39,243 bases of DNA from an uncultured Paracoccaceae bacterium (GCA_951812305.1 CATOSB010000023.1:1-39243), one strand, 5' to 3'. Numbered from the stretch's first letter, positions 11,146 to 19,523 are shown. Numbers and translations: made by a program. Notes: generated by a model not told the origin, from the letters alone.

Positions 11146-12745
11146 GTAACTCCCAAGCACCCTGTCCGATAGGGTTGCGGGGTTTTGTTCCGTCAGAGCC
11201 GTGCGATGATCTGAGGTGGTGACAGGGTCAGGATTTCCAGGATGTTGAACCGGTGTTTTCTGGCCGTCGAGATGACGGACCTGATGTCGGCGAAGACCCG
11301 CGCGCCCTCGAGGGTGCGGAAGGTGCCCGAGATTTTCATGCGCAGCTTCATCATGCGCAGGTCCTGTTCGGCCTGATTGTTTGTGAATGGGACCGCGAAG
11401 TCGGCGATGAATCGCAAAACGTCATCGCGGTAGTCACGCAGGCGGAGGAGCAGGTTGTGGCCTGGCCGCCTGGCTTTTCGGCCGCGGGTGCCGGGGCTTT
11501 TGGCCAGCGGGGGCTGGCGTTCGTGGAAGGCGAGCCCCTTGGCGAGGATCGCCATGTATCTGGTGACTATACCCTGGCGAACCAGTTCCGGGAGTTCGGT
11601 CTCGCCTTGATCCTGAGCCGCGCATCTGAGCTGATTGGCGCTATGAAGCACTGCGCTCATCTCCGTCGCCCAAGGCTCTTTTTCGATCTCTTCGATGGCC
11701 TTGAGTTCGCGCAAGTGATGCGCCCCGCAGAGGGCGTGGGCGTCCACTCCGCTCATATGGGCGTAGTAGGGTTTCCAGTGATCATGAATGATCGTCCCGC
11801 CGGTCAGGAAGGTTGGAACAGCACCGCGTTTGGCGCTGATGCGGTAATGGGTGAAGGCGGTATCGCAGATCGTGTGCAGCCAGTGCAGCTTGCCGGCAAC
11901 ACGAAGTCCGGTCTCGTCCAGATGCCGAACGCCGCCTTCGGCAAGCCGGGCGAGAATGTGTTCAACCACGACACCCATCTTATTTGCCGCGCCGCGCGTC
12001 CAGTTGGTCACGCTGGCCGCGCACAAGCTGGTGGCCCCAAACAGGTCGCGCATAAGCTGGCAGACCCGATCCTCGGGTATCAGCTGCTGAACATTGCAAT
12101 AGACCGCCACTGCCCGCATGCGCGTGCCATATTGCACATGCGCGGCCACGCCATCGGGAAAGCCAGCCGTCGTCGTGGCTCGACAATGGTCGCAACAATA
12201 AACCGCCGCCTGATGCTCGGTGACCTCCAGGCGTGGCGCAGGCAAGTCGAACACCTGACGCTTCTCGATCCCTTTCACCATCTCCGCCGTCAGGGCGCTC
12301 TGACAGGCGCTGCAATGCGTCGCCTCATGCCGTTCGACAAAGTCGGGTGTTGACGTCTGGCGCAGGGTGTCGCCCCGGTGGCCAACTTGGCCGCCACTTT
12401 TCTTTCCGGATTTGCCACGCAGGCTGCGCGGGGCTGGCTTCTTCAGGCCATCACTTGAAGGGGGCTTGCTGCTATTGCTGCTGTTCTTGGCCAACTGTCG
12501 GCGCAGGTCCGTGATCTCTTCCGCCATGCTCGCCAACGCAGCTTCAAGCTCAGCGATCCGACGCAGAGCCGTGGCGAGAAGTTGTTCAAGGGCGGCAACC
12601 TGATCCATCCCACCACTGATTCAGAGAAATCAACCCGGCGCCACAGAATTCAGACAAGAAAGAAAAAAACACGCGCAAAATGGCAAATTCGACTCACCAT
12701 AAAACTGACAATAACACTCAAACGTGGGGGGTGCTTGGGAGTTAC
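11146..12745 (-). mobile_element. IS66-family element, copy 1 (single-ORF, ISBst12-like)
   Basis: The element is bounded by GTAACTCCCAAGCACCC at 11146 and its reverse complement ending at 12745. It carries only tnpC and lacks tnpA/tnpB, like the ISBst12 subgroup. It is 1,600 bp, one base shorter than copies 2 and 3: the A/T run beside the left leader region has 7 rather than 8 bases (near 12663-12669). The flanks TTTTAAAC and GATTTTTC do not match, so there is no target duplication and one side has been rearranged or deleted. The right side abuts a truncated Tn3 transposase gene. Confidence 0.9.
11193..12608 (-). CDS. tnpC: IS66 family transposase TnpC (copy 1)
   Basis: This 471-aa DDE transposase is identical in sequence to the products of copies 2 and 3. 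The N-terminal 40 residues form a leucine-zipper-like coiled coil (ALEQLLATALRRIAELEAAL). A basic Ser/Asn-rich linker (KNSSNSSKPPSSDG) comes next, then a zinc-finger-like segment (HCSACQSAL and YCCDHCRA). The catalytic domain contains HLDETGLRV, HDHWKPYY and, near the C-terminus, NNQAEQDLRMMKLRMKISG, typical of IS66 TnpC. It should cut and join the element's ends, acting without the accessory TnpA and TnpB found in classical IS66 members. Confidence 0.95.
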   Translation of the reverse strand: MDQVAALEQLLATALRRIAELEAALASMAEEITDLRRQLAKNSSNSSKPPSSDGLKKPAPRSLRGKSGKKSGGQVGHRGDTLRQTSTPDFVERHEATHCSACQSALTAEMVKGIEKRQVFDLPAPRLEVTEHQAAVYCCDHCRATTTAGFPDGVAAHVQYGTRMRAVAVYCNVQQLIPEDRVCQLMRDLFGATSLCAASVTNWTRGAANKMGVVVEHILARLAEGGVRHLDETGLRVAGKLHWLHTICDTAFTHYRISAKRGAVPTFLTGGTIIHDHWKPYYAHMSGVDAHALCGAHHLRELKAIEEIEKEPWATEMSAVLHSANQLRCAAQDQGETELPELVRQGIVTRYMAILAKGLAFHERQPPLAKSPGTRGRKARRPGHNLLLRLRDYRDDVLRFIADFAVPFTNNQAEQDLRMMKLRMKISGTFRTLEGARVFADIRSVISTARKHRFNILEILTLSPPQIIARL

Positions 12746-13184
12746 GATTTTTCAAGCATTCTGGTCGACCTGGCGCAGACGCTGCGACACCCTGCGCCAG
12801 GAGATTGAGAAACAGCTTAACAAGGTCGAATTGGCAAACAGTTTCACCCGTGCCGTCGCCGTTGGCAGCCCCCGTGAATTTACCCACGCCAGCAAGGAAG
12901 ATCAGGAAGTCGCAGAAGCCTGCAATCGACTGATAAAAAACAGCATCATCTGCTGGAACGCACTCTACCTAACCAAAAGGCTCGAACGCATCGCCAATCC
13001 AATCGAGCGTGCTGAGTTCATCGCTGCCATCAGAGCGCATTCCCTCATCAGCTGGGGCCACATCAACATGCTCGGCCTCTACGACTTCTCAGAAGAAACT
13101 CTGAAAGACTCTGTGGGCATCATACCCGCGAAATTCAAACGAGAAAATACGCCGCTAAACGCGGGGCCGACAGAAACAACTTGA
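12746..13184 (+). pseudogene. C-terminal remnant of a Tn3-family transposase
   Basis: About 145 codons remain, in frame from the IS66 boundary to the TGA at 13182-13184. The segment LIKNSIICWNALYLTKRL followed by SWGHINMLGLYDFSEETL corresponds to the conserved extreme C-terminus of Tn3-family TnpA proteins (family pattern: CWN-LYLS…H-N--G-YDFS). The other ~850 residues are missing: the sequence left of the IS66 copy is unrelated. IS66 copy 1 therefore sits at a deletion or recombination joint within an older Tn3-type transposon. This remnant is not from the same subgroup as the intact Tn3-type transposase at 31.7-34.6 kb. Confidence 0.85.
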
Positions 13185-13213
13185 TGCATTAATTCAAGAG
13201 ATTAGCAGAAACC

Positions 13214-13348
13214 CTATGTCGCGGTTTGTACCTTTGTTGGAAGCAGGCCTTGTCGAGCTGAGGCAGAAGGTGGCGGGGTGAATATGAGCATGAAATTTTG
13301 GTTGTTAATCTCTCCCCGCAAGGCTATGTCGCATTGCGCACCTTTATG
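13214..13348. repeat. Pair of imperfect direct repeats, possible Tn3-element end
   Basis: CTATGTCGCGGTTTGTACCT at 13214 and CTATGTCGCATTGCGCACCT at 13324 share their first nine bases and an ACCTTT block at the same offset. They lie just past the stop of the truncated Tn3 transposase, where that transposon's terminal repeat is expected. Their assignment to the transposon is inference. Confidence 0.3.
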
Positions 13349-13369
13349 CTCAGGGAACCCGATACTCTC

Positions 13370-13801
13370 CTAATAGCTGATTGCTATTTCGACGGATTGC
13401 GTGGCGTCGGTGAAGTTAATGGCGCTGTCTTTGAAGCTGGGGGCTCCACGACTTGAATCCGGGTTATTGGAAAACCCAAAACCTTCCACTGGGATGTCGA
13501 ACGCGCCAAGATCCAATCTCCCGTTTGAATTCTGGTCATGAACAAGCGCAATCGCGTAGCGGCCTGGTTTTAATGGGATATGGAGCGTCAGATCATTCGC
13601 GCGGGCTAACTCAACATATCCGCTGGTTACCGCTCGCTCGACTTTTGCGGGAAAGGCCTTCGCTTCGTCAAACACGGCATAAAGTACGGCTCCTTCAGTG
13701 TTTTCGAGACCAACCATTTGGACTGTCAATTCCGATGCATAAACCGGCGCAATCACAACGGGCGCAAAGAGCGCTGCCAAGCAATAAAAAACTGTTTTCA
13801 T
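13370..13801 (-). CDS. DUF2141 family periplasmic protein
   Basis: The product has 143 residues. The first ~22 form a Sec signal peptide (MKTVFYCLAALFAPVVIAPVYASE). The mature part matches DUF2141: LYAVFDEAKAFP, then KPGRYAIALVHDQNSNGRLD, then IPVEGFGFSNNP and GAPSFKDSAINF. The all-beta, Asp/Asn-rich loop could bind a metal. The function of the family is unknown. Its ATG overlaps the stop of the beta-barrel gene (ATGA), so it is the last gene of the envelope operon running leftwards from 19.5 kb. Confidence 0.85.
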   Translation of the reverse strand: MKTVFYCLAALFAPVVIAPVYASELTVQMVGLENTEGAVLYAVFDEAKAFPAKVERAVTSGYVELARANDLTLHIPLKPGRYAIALVHDQNSNGRLDLGAFDIPVEGFGFSNNPDSSRGAPSFKDSAINFTDATQSVEIAISY

Positions 13802-14895
13802 AGATCTATCCTTATTTCTAAAAAGCCGGATGTTCCAGTCGTGTTGAACTCGTCAGAGGCGTCACCAAAGGACCGATCAAGCCCCACATCCACCGAGAGC
13901 CTGTTACGTTTATATTTGGCTCCGGCACGCAGGATGGTTGATCCATCGTCTACGCTGTGAATCGCACTTAATAGACCGTCAACAGGTCCAAAGCTGCGTT
14001 GAGCCGACACAGCGACATAGTTTTGCCTTAGATAGGGAAAGGGGCCAAACCCGCGCCCGACCGCATCCCATTCAGTAGAATTGAGCCCCGTGCCATCGTG
14101 AAAGGCTTCGAAGGTTACCGACAAGCTGGGATCAAAGGGTGGATTAATAATGACCCCCAGTGCGGCTTGCGGGAACCATGTCTGGTTTGCATCTTGCAGG
14201 CTTCCGTTGACGGACATGGCAAGCACTTTGTCTAAGCGGCGCACATTTTTTTGTAGAGCCAGCGACCCGTAAAGCAGCATGAAATCGTTGATTGGAACTG
14301 TTGCAGAGGCTCCAAAGCTCAGTGTTTCTCGTGTCCCAGACGCGTAGCGGAATGTGAGGGCATAATCGAAGCTGCCTGCTAAGGCTTCGCGGCTGAGGAC
14401 CAGTTGCTCCAGCCCTAGGTTCGCCCCGTCCGGCTCGTTCTCGAAATCCCGGCTTACAACCAGACGCGTGGTCGCCTTCTCGCCAAAATGCACTAATGAG
14501 GCCAAAGGTAATCCGGCCAACCTGCCGGAATTGTCCCGGATGTCGAAGTTCAGTCGACCCGACTGCACCACATCTAGCGGACGGAAAAACTGCGATTTAT
14601 CGTAGGCTACAATCGCTTTACCAAAGGTTAATGAGGTGCTGTTCGAAAGATTCGCGTTAAAAAAGGCTTCTTGCAGATCAAAATTGTAGGCCTCCTCTTC
14701 GGAAGAGACACGGAATTTTAAAGTGAACTGCTCGCACTGCACGCGGCCCAAAAGAAAGGAGGTAAATCTGTCTTGGACAGTGTCGCCAACCTCGTATTCT
14801 GCTCCGAGTGTCGCGGAAAAGCAATCATCGGCAAACGCCTGCGTTGAGAAAACCACGATACATGCACAGATAAAAAGACGCATTTGTACGATCAT
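13798..14895 (-). CDS. Outer-membrane beta-barrel protein of the envelope operon
   Basis: This 365-residue product has a signal peptide (MRLFICACIVVFSTQAFA, cleavage before DDC). The rest is almost entirely alternating polar/hydrophobic strands, and the final strand (GFLEIRIDL) resembles a barrel-closing C-terminus. It resembles porin-like or uncharacterised outer-membrane proteins that accompany LolA-like proteins and FtsX-type ABC transporters; no specific substrate can be named. The start overlaps the upstream stop (ATGA at 14895), with an alternative ATG at 14883 directly before the signal peptide. It may form the outer-membrane component of an export route. Confidence 0.7.
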   Translation of the reverse strand: MIVQMRLFICACIVVFSTQAFADDCFSATLGAEYEVGDTVQDRFTSFLLGRVQCEQFTLKFRVSSEEEAYNFDLQEAFFNANLSNSTSLTFGKAIVAYDKSQFFRPLDVVQSGRLNFDIRDNSGRLAGLPLASLVHFGEKATTRLVVSRDFENEPDGANLGLEQLVLSREALAGSFDYALTFRYASGTRETLSFGASATVPINDFMLLYGSLALQKNVRRLDKVLAMSVNGSLQDANQTWFPQAALGVIINPPFDPSLSVTFEAFHDGTGLNSTEWDAVGRGFGPFPYLRQNYVAVSAQRSFGPVDGLLSAIHSVDDGSTILRAGAKYKRNRLSVDVGLDRSFGDASDEFNTTGTSGFLEIRIDL

Positions 14896-15626
14896 TTTTG
14901 AAGCGCATTGGGTGAAAAATACCCGTTTGGGAATCTGCGGCTTACGATTTTATCGATCCGAAGGCGCGTTTTTTCACCTCTGGGGGAAGAGAAAGTGATA
15001 TCTGCGAGACCATTGATGCTTGCGCCATCATAGGCGATGCTCTTTATCTTTCCGAAATCCGCCGTACGGAAAAGTTTGCCGCTGGTAAGGTAATACTCGG
15101 CGAAAACGGGCACCAGATTGCCCGAGTTTACATAGAGGTTGATGGTACGAAACGTACTAGCGCGGCTTTTTGCTGTTAGCACGAGTTTTGTGACATTTTT
15201 GCCTTTCAGTGTAGCGCTGGACTGATTTGCGATGCGGTAATCGTCATCGAAGCGAAGCTGCGTGATATCTCCGACCACCGTTTCACCCCGCAAGCTTTGG
15301 ATCTTGGGAATACGGATTGTTCGCCGCGATCCAGGTGCGAAGAGCCACAGTCCTTGGGGTGTATAAAGATACTTCTCACCACGATTCCCCTTCGACACAA
15401 TTGTTGCTAGAGAGCTACCTTTGCCATTCTGGTCGGACTTAAACTTGGTCGTTTCTCCGTTGCTCGTCCTAATCGAGAAATCAACCGTGACTTGGCCAGA
15501 GGGGAGCCGGAATGTTTCAATTCTTTCAAGCGTATCGGCAAAGCCTATTCCAGAAGATAGAAAAAAACGCTCAAACTGGCAGATACGGTGTTTCGAAATC
15601 TCCTGAATGCGCCTATGTCCTGCCAC
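14892..15626 (-). CDS. LolA-like outer-membrane lipoprotein-sorting protein, N-terminus possibly frameshifted
   Basis: The body is an all-beta LolA/COG2834-like fold (LERIETFRLPSGQVTVDFSI, GEKYLYTPQGLWLFAPGSRRTIRIP, FDDDYRIANQ, VLTAKSRASTFRTINLYV, GKLFRTADFGKI). Such proteins carry lipids or lipoproteins across the periplasm and often accompany FtsX-type ABC permeases. The annotated frame begins at a GTG (15626) and lacks a convincing signal peptide (FERFFLSSGIGFADT). A second frame that opens at an ATG at 15709, right behind the original permease stop, reads TVSASLSVFF and then terminates. Adding one base to the A7 run at 15561-15567 would fuse them to SLSVFFLSSGIGFADT, a good signal sequence. 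A one-base loss is therefore likely, which would abolish export. Confidence 0.65.
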   Translation of the reverse strand: MAGHRRIQEISKHRICQFERFFLSSGIGFADTLERIETFRLPSGQVTVDFSIRTSNGETTKFKSDQNGKGSSLATIVSKGNRGEKYLYTPQGLWLFAPGSRRTIRIPKIQSLRGETVVGDITQLRFDDDYRIANQSSATLKGKNVTKLVLTAKSRASTFRTINLYVNSGNLVPVFAEYYLTSGKLFRTADFGKIKSIAYDGASINGLADITFSSPRGEKTRLRIDKIVSRRFPNGYFSPNALQK

Positions 15627-15761
15627 GCTCTTGGCGTTTGAGGCTTTGATAGGAAAGCAATGCGTGACAGTAAGTTCAGATTCTTTAGTTTCAGAAATGT
15701 GCGATGCATATTTCTTATCCTTCTACTAAATCGGTGATTTTTTGCTTTGACAAGCGCGAAA

Positions 15762-15771
15762 CGGTTACCAT
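15762..15771 (+). repeat. Target duplication of the ISAs1 element (left copy)
   Basis: CGGTTACCAT is identical to 16965-16974 on the other side of the element. Confidence 0.95.
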
Positions 15772-16964
15772 CAGGGCAATCGCGCTTCAGAAGCCCTGGA
15801 TGAGGGTTTTGAGGAAGTCATTGCTCCAGCCTGCCTTTTTGAACTTCCCACGGTTTGAGCCTTTTGCGGGATTTGCCTTGATGATGTTCAAAGCGATGCG
15901 CCTCAAGGCGGCGAAGTTGGCTGGCGCGTGATCTTTTCGTGCGCGGTGCTGATCATCGTTCATCACCACGTCGAGAGACCAATGCAAACTGTTCTCGATC
16001 TGCCAGTGACCACGGATCAGAGAAGCGGCAACTTGAGCCGAGGGACATTTGGAGAGGAGGTAAATCCGCTCTGACCGGTTTGTTTTGTCATCTGCTGCTC
16101 GCTCAGAAACGACGTGGACGAAGGCTTGTAGATGCGGCCAGTTATGGATGTCCGTGAGATACTGCGGCACATTATAGACGCGATATGACCGCTCCTCGAT
16201 GCGGCCGTGGTCAGCGTCGACCGTGTCATATTTATCAATGTAATCAGTACCCTGATCGTCAACAAAGGCCCGTACATCAGCCAGCATGTCGCCCTGGTTG
16301 CCCTTGAGCTGCAAGCAATATTCGCCGCCCGCCTGCACGATCAATTCGCAGGTCTCTCTCTGGCAGTGCAGCGCATCAGCGGTGATGGTGATGCCACGGA
16401 TATCAAGCATCCCGATCAGGTCGCGCAGCGCCAGTATCTCGCCGCCGCCCCTGGCGCTTTCTGCGATGCCCAGGCTCAGGCGCGCGCCATGGGCAAAGGC
16501 GGTCACGATGTTCATGTTCGACTGCCCGGCGGCCTTGTCAAAGCTGCGCCGCATCTCTTTGCCATCGATAGCGATTGCCGGCTCATCTCCAGCCTTGACC
16601 GCAAAGTCAGTGCGAAACTTGTCGAAAAAGGCCTGAAAGCTCGACGGCTTCATAAGGCGGAAGAGCCGCGAATACGCGTCATGGCAGGGAATGCCGTGGG
16701 GCAATTCGAGAAACTCTCGCAGGAAATCCTCCTTCATATGCCCGAAAAGCTCCATGTCGACCGCCGTCTCACCGCCGCACAGCGCGCACAAAAGGCTGAT
16801 CGTCATGAGATCGCAGAAATTGTGACGCGGGGCATTGCCACCCCGAGGATCGTCCATGTCGTTGAAATAGCTGGTCAATGTAGGCATCTCAAAACTCCAT
16901 CAAGTGATGAATCCTCAAGAATCCAATTCTAATCCACAGTCAAACTTCAAGCGCGATTCCCCTG
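15772..16964 (-). mobile_element. ISAs1-family insertion sequence
   Basis: The 1,193-bp element is bounded by imperfect inverted repeats: CAGGGCAATCGCGCTT at 15772 and, at the other end, the complement of CAGGGGAATCGCGCTT ending at 16964. The 10-bp sequence CGGTTACCAT occurs directly outside both ends (15762-15771 and 16965-16974), as expected of a target duplication. It interrupts the 3' end of the FtsX-like permease gene and separates it from the LolA-like gene. Confidence 0.95.
15787..16887 (-). CDS. ISAs1 family transposase
   Basis: The 366-aa product carries the N-terminal H-repeat/DDE-associated segment (DDPRGGNAPRHNFCDLMTISLLCALCGGE), the DDE catalytic core (AIDGKEMRRSFD, ITADALHCQRETCELIVQAGG, YCLQLKGNQ) and the C-terminal signature (GHWQIENSLHWSLDVVMNDD). 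These are characteristic of ISAs1-family (H-repeat-like) transposases. Length and both element ends are intact, so it may be active. It accounts for nearly the whole of the element. Confidence 0.95.
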   Translation of the reverse strand: MPTLTSYFNDMDDPRGGNAPRHNFCDLMTISLLCALCGGETAVDMELFGHMKEDFLREFLELPHGIPCHDAYSRLFRLMKPSSFQAFFDKFRTDFAVKAGDEPAIAIDGKEMRRSFDKAAGQSNMNIVTAFAHGARLSLGIAESARGGGEILALRDLIGMLDIRGITITADALHCQRETCELIVQAGGEYCLQLKGNQGDMLADVRAFVDDQGTDYIDKYDTVDADHGRIEERSYRVYNVPQYLTDIHNWPHLQAFVHVVSERAADDKTNRSERIYLLSKCPSAQVAASLIRGHWQIENSLHWSLDVVMNDDQHRARKDHAPANFAALRRIALNIIKANPAKGSNRGKFKKAGWSNDFLKTLIQGF

Positions 16965-18138
16965 CGGTTACCATTGCCGCAGATGACGCGATAACCATAA
17001 CAGCAAGGCTGATCCAGACGGCGAAGCTTGCATTCCAAAATACGATCAGTGGCACGCCAACGTTTTGACTTGGTGGCGGGGGTAACATGATGCTGGCGTT
17101 GTCAAGATAGATGGACACCAACAGCGATAACAAGAGGCCAATCCCTGCCCCAATAACGCTCAAAAGCAGACCTTCACACAAAAACATCCCAGAGATGGCA
17201 CGCCTGCGCATCCCTAAAGCGCGGAGGACACCGATCTGACTCTTGCGCTCCAGAATAGAGGCACTGATGGCACTTAGCAGAGAGATGAACACAACCAGCG
17301 ACAAGATCCCGCTGAGCACGCCAAATTGCGACATGTTCGAGCGGCGAAGTTGGTCATAGATGGGTTCTACCTCTCGCCATGTACGGGCCACCATAGGCGC
17401 ATTCAAACGTGCGTTCAGATCGACTGCAAATGCTGTGATATCATTGATGCTGTCATCATATAGCACCAGCCGCGAGACATCGTCGGTGTCCAGAAGATAC
17501 TGCATATTCGCAAGTGGCATTTCCACAAATACAGCATCGCTAAAGCGGTTTCCAGTGGACACAATACCAACTATTGTTAGGTCTATCGCATTGATAGCGT
17601 TCTGTTTTGTGGTGGTGAGTAACGTGATTGTGTCACCTACATCAAACGATAATTGCTCGGCTAGCGTCTGACCAATTGTTGCGCGAAATTCTTCCGTGTC
17701 GCTATTTCGCAAACCTTTCCCAGCTACAATGGGCGCAATTGTTCGCCGCAGCCGCGTGTCGGCACTGACATCTAATCCTAGCCCGGAAAACGGCACAGTC
17801 TTATAACCGTTGGAGGCAAGTCCACCTACATTTATCTCGGCAAAGACCTGTGAAGACGACCCCTCCAGAAGCTTTAAGACCTCGGCATACTGCGTAGGGT
17901 TGATGGTGTTATCGATGCCCCCATCAGTGTACCCTTTGAACTGTTCGGGTTGACCAATTTGAACATGCCCCGTGCCACCATGCACGATTCCAAACTGCAG
18001 ACCGTATAGACTACCTTGGATAAATCCAATCACCAAATGTGCCGAGAAAACAGCCGTCGCAATGATTAGGATCACCGGTATTGAGCGGGCTTTGCGGCGC
18101 AAGATGCCTTTGGCTGCGAGAATGACAACACTAAGCAT
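16915..18138 (-). CDS. FtsX/MacB/LolC-type ABC permease, C-terminus replaced by an IS insertion
   Basis: The product has 407 residues. An N-terminal membrane helix after a basic start (GILRRKARSIPVILIIATAVFSAHLVIG) is followed by a large periplasmic domain. Three C-terminal helices then contain the FtsX signature (ISLLSAISASILERKSQIGVLRALGMRRRAI). It pairs with the ATPase encoded 12 bp upstream, as in LolCDE/MacB systems that use the periplasmic domain to move lipoproteins, lipids or peptides. ISAs1 entered after the codons for AAMVT, so the current C-terminus (AGESRLKFDCGLELDS) is encoded by the IS. Removing the IS and one target copy restores VSRLSKQKITDLVEG and a TAA at 15717-15715, followed by an ATG at 15709. 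The last membrane helix is retained, so some function may survive. Confidence 0.85.
   Translation of the reverse strand: MLSVVILAAKGILRRKARSIPVILIIATAVFSAHLVIGFIQGSLYGLQFGIVHGGTGHVQIGQPEQFKGYTDGGIDNTINPTQYAEVLKLLEGSSSQVFAEINVGGLASNGYKTVPFSGLGLDVSADTRLRRTIAPIVAGKGLRNSDTEEFRATIGQTLAEQLSFDVGDTITLLTTTKQNAINAIDLTIVGIVSTGNRFSDAVFVEMPLANMQYLLDTDDVSRLVLYDDSINDITAFAVDLNARLNAPMVARTWREVEPIYDQLRRSNMSQFGVLSGILSLVVFISLLSAISASILERKSQIGVLRALGMRRRAISGMFLCEGLLLSVIGAGIGLLLSLLVSIYLDNASIMLPPPPSQNVGVPLIVFWNASFAVWISLAVMVIASSAAMVTAGESRLKFDCGLELDS
16965..16974 (+). repeat. Target duplication of the ISAs1 element (right copy)
   Basis: CGGTTACCAT is identical to 15762-15771 on the other side of the element. Confidence 0.95.
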
Positions 18139-18150
18139 GCTGATCCAGAC

Positions 18151-18795
18151 TTAAGACGTGGTCAGCCCGGTTAACATATGGGTATCGTGTGAGGACATAA
18201 CGATGGTCAAGCCGCGTTTTTCGATTAGTCCCCGAAAAATCGCGATCATATGATCGCGATTGTCGTCATCCAGGCTGGAAGTCGGTTCATCCGCCAATAG
18301 TAATTTCTTATTCCCTGCAATGGCCCGTGCCACAGCCACTCGCTGACGTTGCCCGCCAGAGAGCTGTTCGGGACGGTGTTTGGCGCGATCACCCAAATTG
18401 AAATCTGCTAGAAGCTCCATTGCCACGTCCCGTTTCATCTGAAATGACATAGATGGGTCGTGCATCGACAACGTAATATTTTCCAATGCATTCAGTTCTG
18501 GCAACAAATGCGTGCGCTGAAATACAAACCCAATATCTGTACGACGCAGCTTTTCCTGAAGTGTTTTGGGCGCGGAAGAAACGATCTGCTCCCCAAAAGT
18601 AATTTCACCATTGTCAACATCATCAAATCCGGCTGCCAGATTGAGGATTGTGCTTTTCCCCGATCCAGACCGGCCAGATAGCGCGAAAAGCGTTGCCTGA
18701 GGAACCTCGAAAGACAATTCGAAGAGCACCGACAAATCAAACCCGCCGTCGCGGTAGGATTTGCTGACGTTCCGATATGATAATAAAGTCGTCAC
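18151..18795 (-). CDS. LolD/MacB-like ABC transporter ATP-binding protein
   Basis: From a GTG at 18795 the product has 214 residues. It shows Walker A GRSGSGKS (41-48), a Q-loop (GFVFQRTHLLPELNALENI), the signature LSGGQRQR, Walker B LLLADEPTSSLDDDN and an H-loop (SSHD). These match the LolD/MacB class, which powers FtsX-type permeases. The open frame extends upstream to 18912, but those residues overlap the regulator gene and look non-coding; the GTG gives the usual family length. It ends 12 bp before the permease gene. Confidence 0.9.
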   Translation of the reverse strand: MTTLLSYRNVSKSYRDGGFDLSVLFELSFEVPQATLFALSGRSGSGKSTILNLAAGFDDVDNGEITFGEQIVSSAPKTLQEKLRRTDIGFVFQRTHLLPELNALENITLSMHDPSMSFQMKRDVAMELLADFNLGDRAKHRPEQLSGGQRQRVAVARAIAGNKKLLLADEPTSSLDDDNRDHMIAIFRGLIEKRGLTIVMSSHDTHMLTGLTTS

Positions 18796-18883
18796 TGTAT
18801 TGTATAATCCTGTCGTGCTACATTGCCGTAGAAGAGGGAGTGGAGCGAAAATAATGAACCTGTATTTTAGCCAATGGTCGACA

Positions 18884-19093
18884 TCACTTGTCTGGTAATG
18901 CGAAAAGGTCATGAATCGAGCAGTTCAATCGAGCAGCAAGGGATAACGCCAAAACGGTAGACGGGATAAACACACCATTTTCGACCGTATTGATCGTTTT
19001 CCGAGACACCCCCACCTCTTCGGCAAGTTCCGCTTGGGTCAGCCCTGCTTGTTGGCGATGCCCCTTCAAGCGCACGATCAAGCGGTGTGTCAT
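18884..19093 (-). CDS. XRE-family (Cro/CI-type) transcriptional regulator
   Basis: This 69-residue protein is a single helix-turn-helix domain: RLKGHRQQAGLTQAELAEEVGVSRKTINTVENG. Small stand-alone proteins of this type often sit next to small membrane protein genes, as here. Its ATG overlaps the stop of the upstream membrane protein gene by four bases. It probably controls the envelope operon and its own promoter, and the repeats at 19524-19564 are a candidate operator. Confidence 0.9.
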   Translation of the reverse strand: MTHRLIVRLKGHRQQAGLTQAELAEEVGVSRKTINTVENGVFIPSTVLALSLAARLNCSIHDLFALPDK

Positions 19094-19494
19094 TCTGCTC
19101 TCCCACGTGCAACGGAGACCAAGTAATGAACCGACGGACCAATACCTAGGACGGGCCCCAACCAGAAGAACGCGACACTGCCATCAATCTGTTTCGTCAA
19201 GACGGCGACAAGAAGAAGTAGGAACACCGTAAGCGTGGCCCAGTAGCCAAAAACAAGACTGGTGCGCTGTGCCGCTGTGTTCTGCTCATCCCAAGCGGCT
19301 TCAACTTTGTCAGGGTGACGCAAGTGCGAAACGAACGATAGGGCGGCGTAACCAAGCGCGACAGAGCCGACGAGCCAAGGTGAACTCTCCCAGTACGTCT
19401 GTGTTAACATCATACCACCGAACGTGAAAACAACTACTGCTATGAGAACAGCATTTCCCCAAAGACGGATGCGTGCGACTGGATTTGTAGACAT
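19090..19494 (-). CDS. Small four-helix membrane protein paired with the XRE regulator
   Basis: The 134-residue product has four hydrophobic segments, beginning LWGNAVLIAVVVFTFGGMML, PWLVGSVALGYAALSFVSHL, SLVFGYWATLTVFLLLLVAV and VAFFWLGPVLGIGPSVHYLV. A charged loop between helices 2 and 3 (RHPDKVEAAWDEQNTAAQR) is probably cytoplasmic. It resembles DUF2178-like membrane proteins that sit beside YozG-type regulators. I prefer the ATG at 19494, preceded by GAGG at suitable spacing, over one 18 bp upstream. It could be a sensor or immunity partner of the regulator, but that is speculation. Confidence 0.75.
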   Translation of the reverse strand: MSTNPVARIRLWGNAVLIAVVVFTFGGMMLTQTYWESSPWLVGSVALGYAALSFVSHLRHPDKVEAAWDEQNTAAQRTSLVFGYWATLTVFLLLLVAVLTKQIDGSVAFFWLGPVLGIGPSVHYLVSVARGRAE

Positions 19495-19523
19495 TACTAA
19501 CCTCGGTTTCATTGATTACCTTG

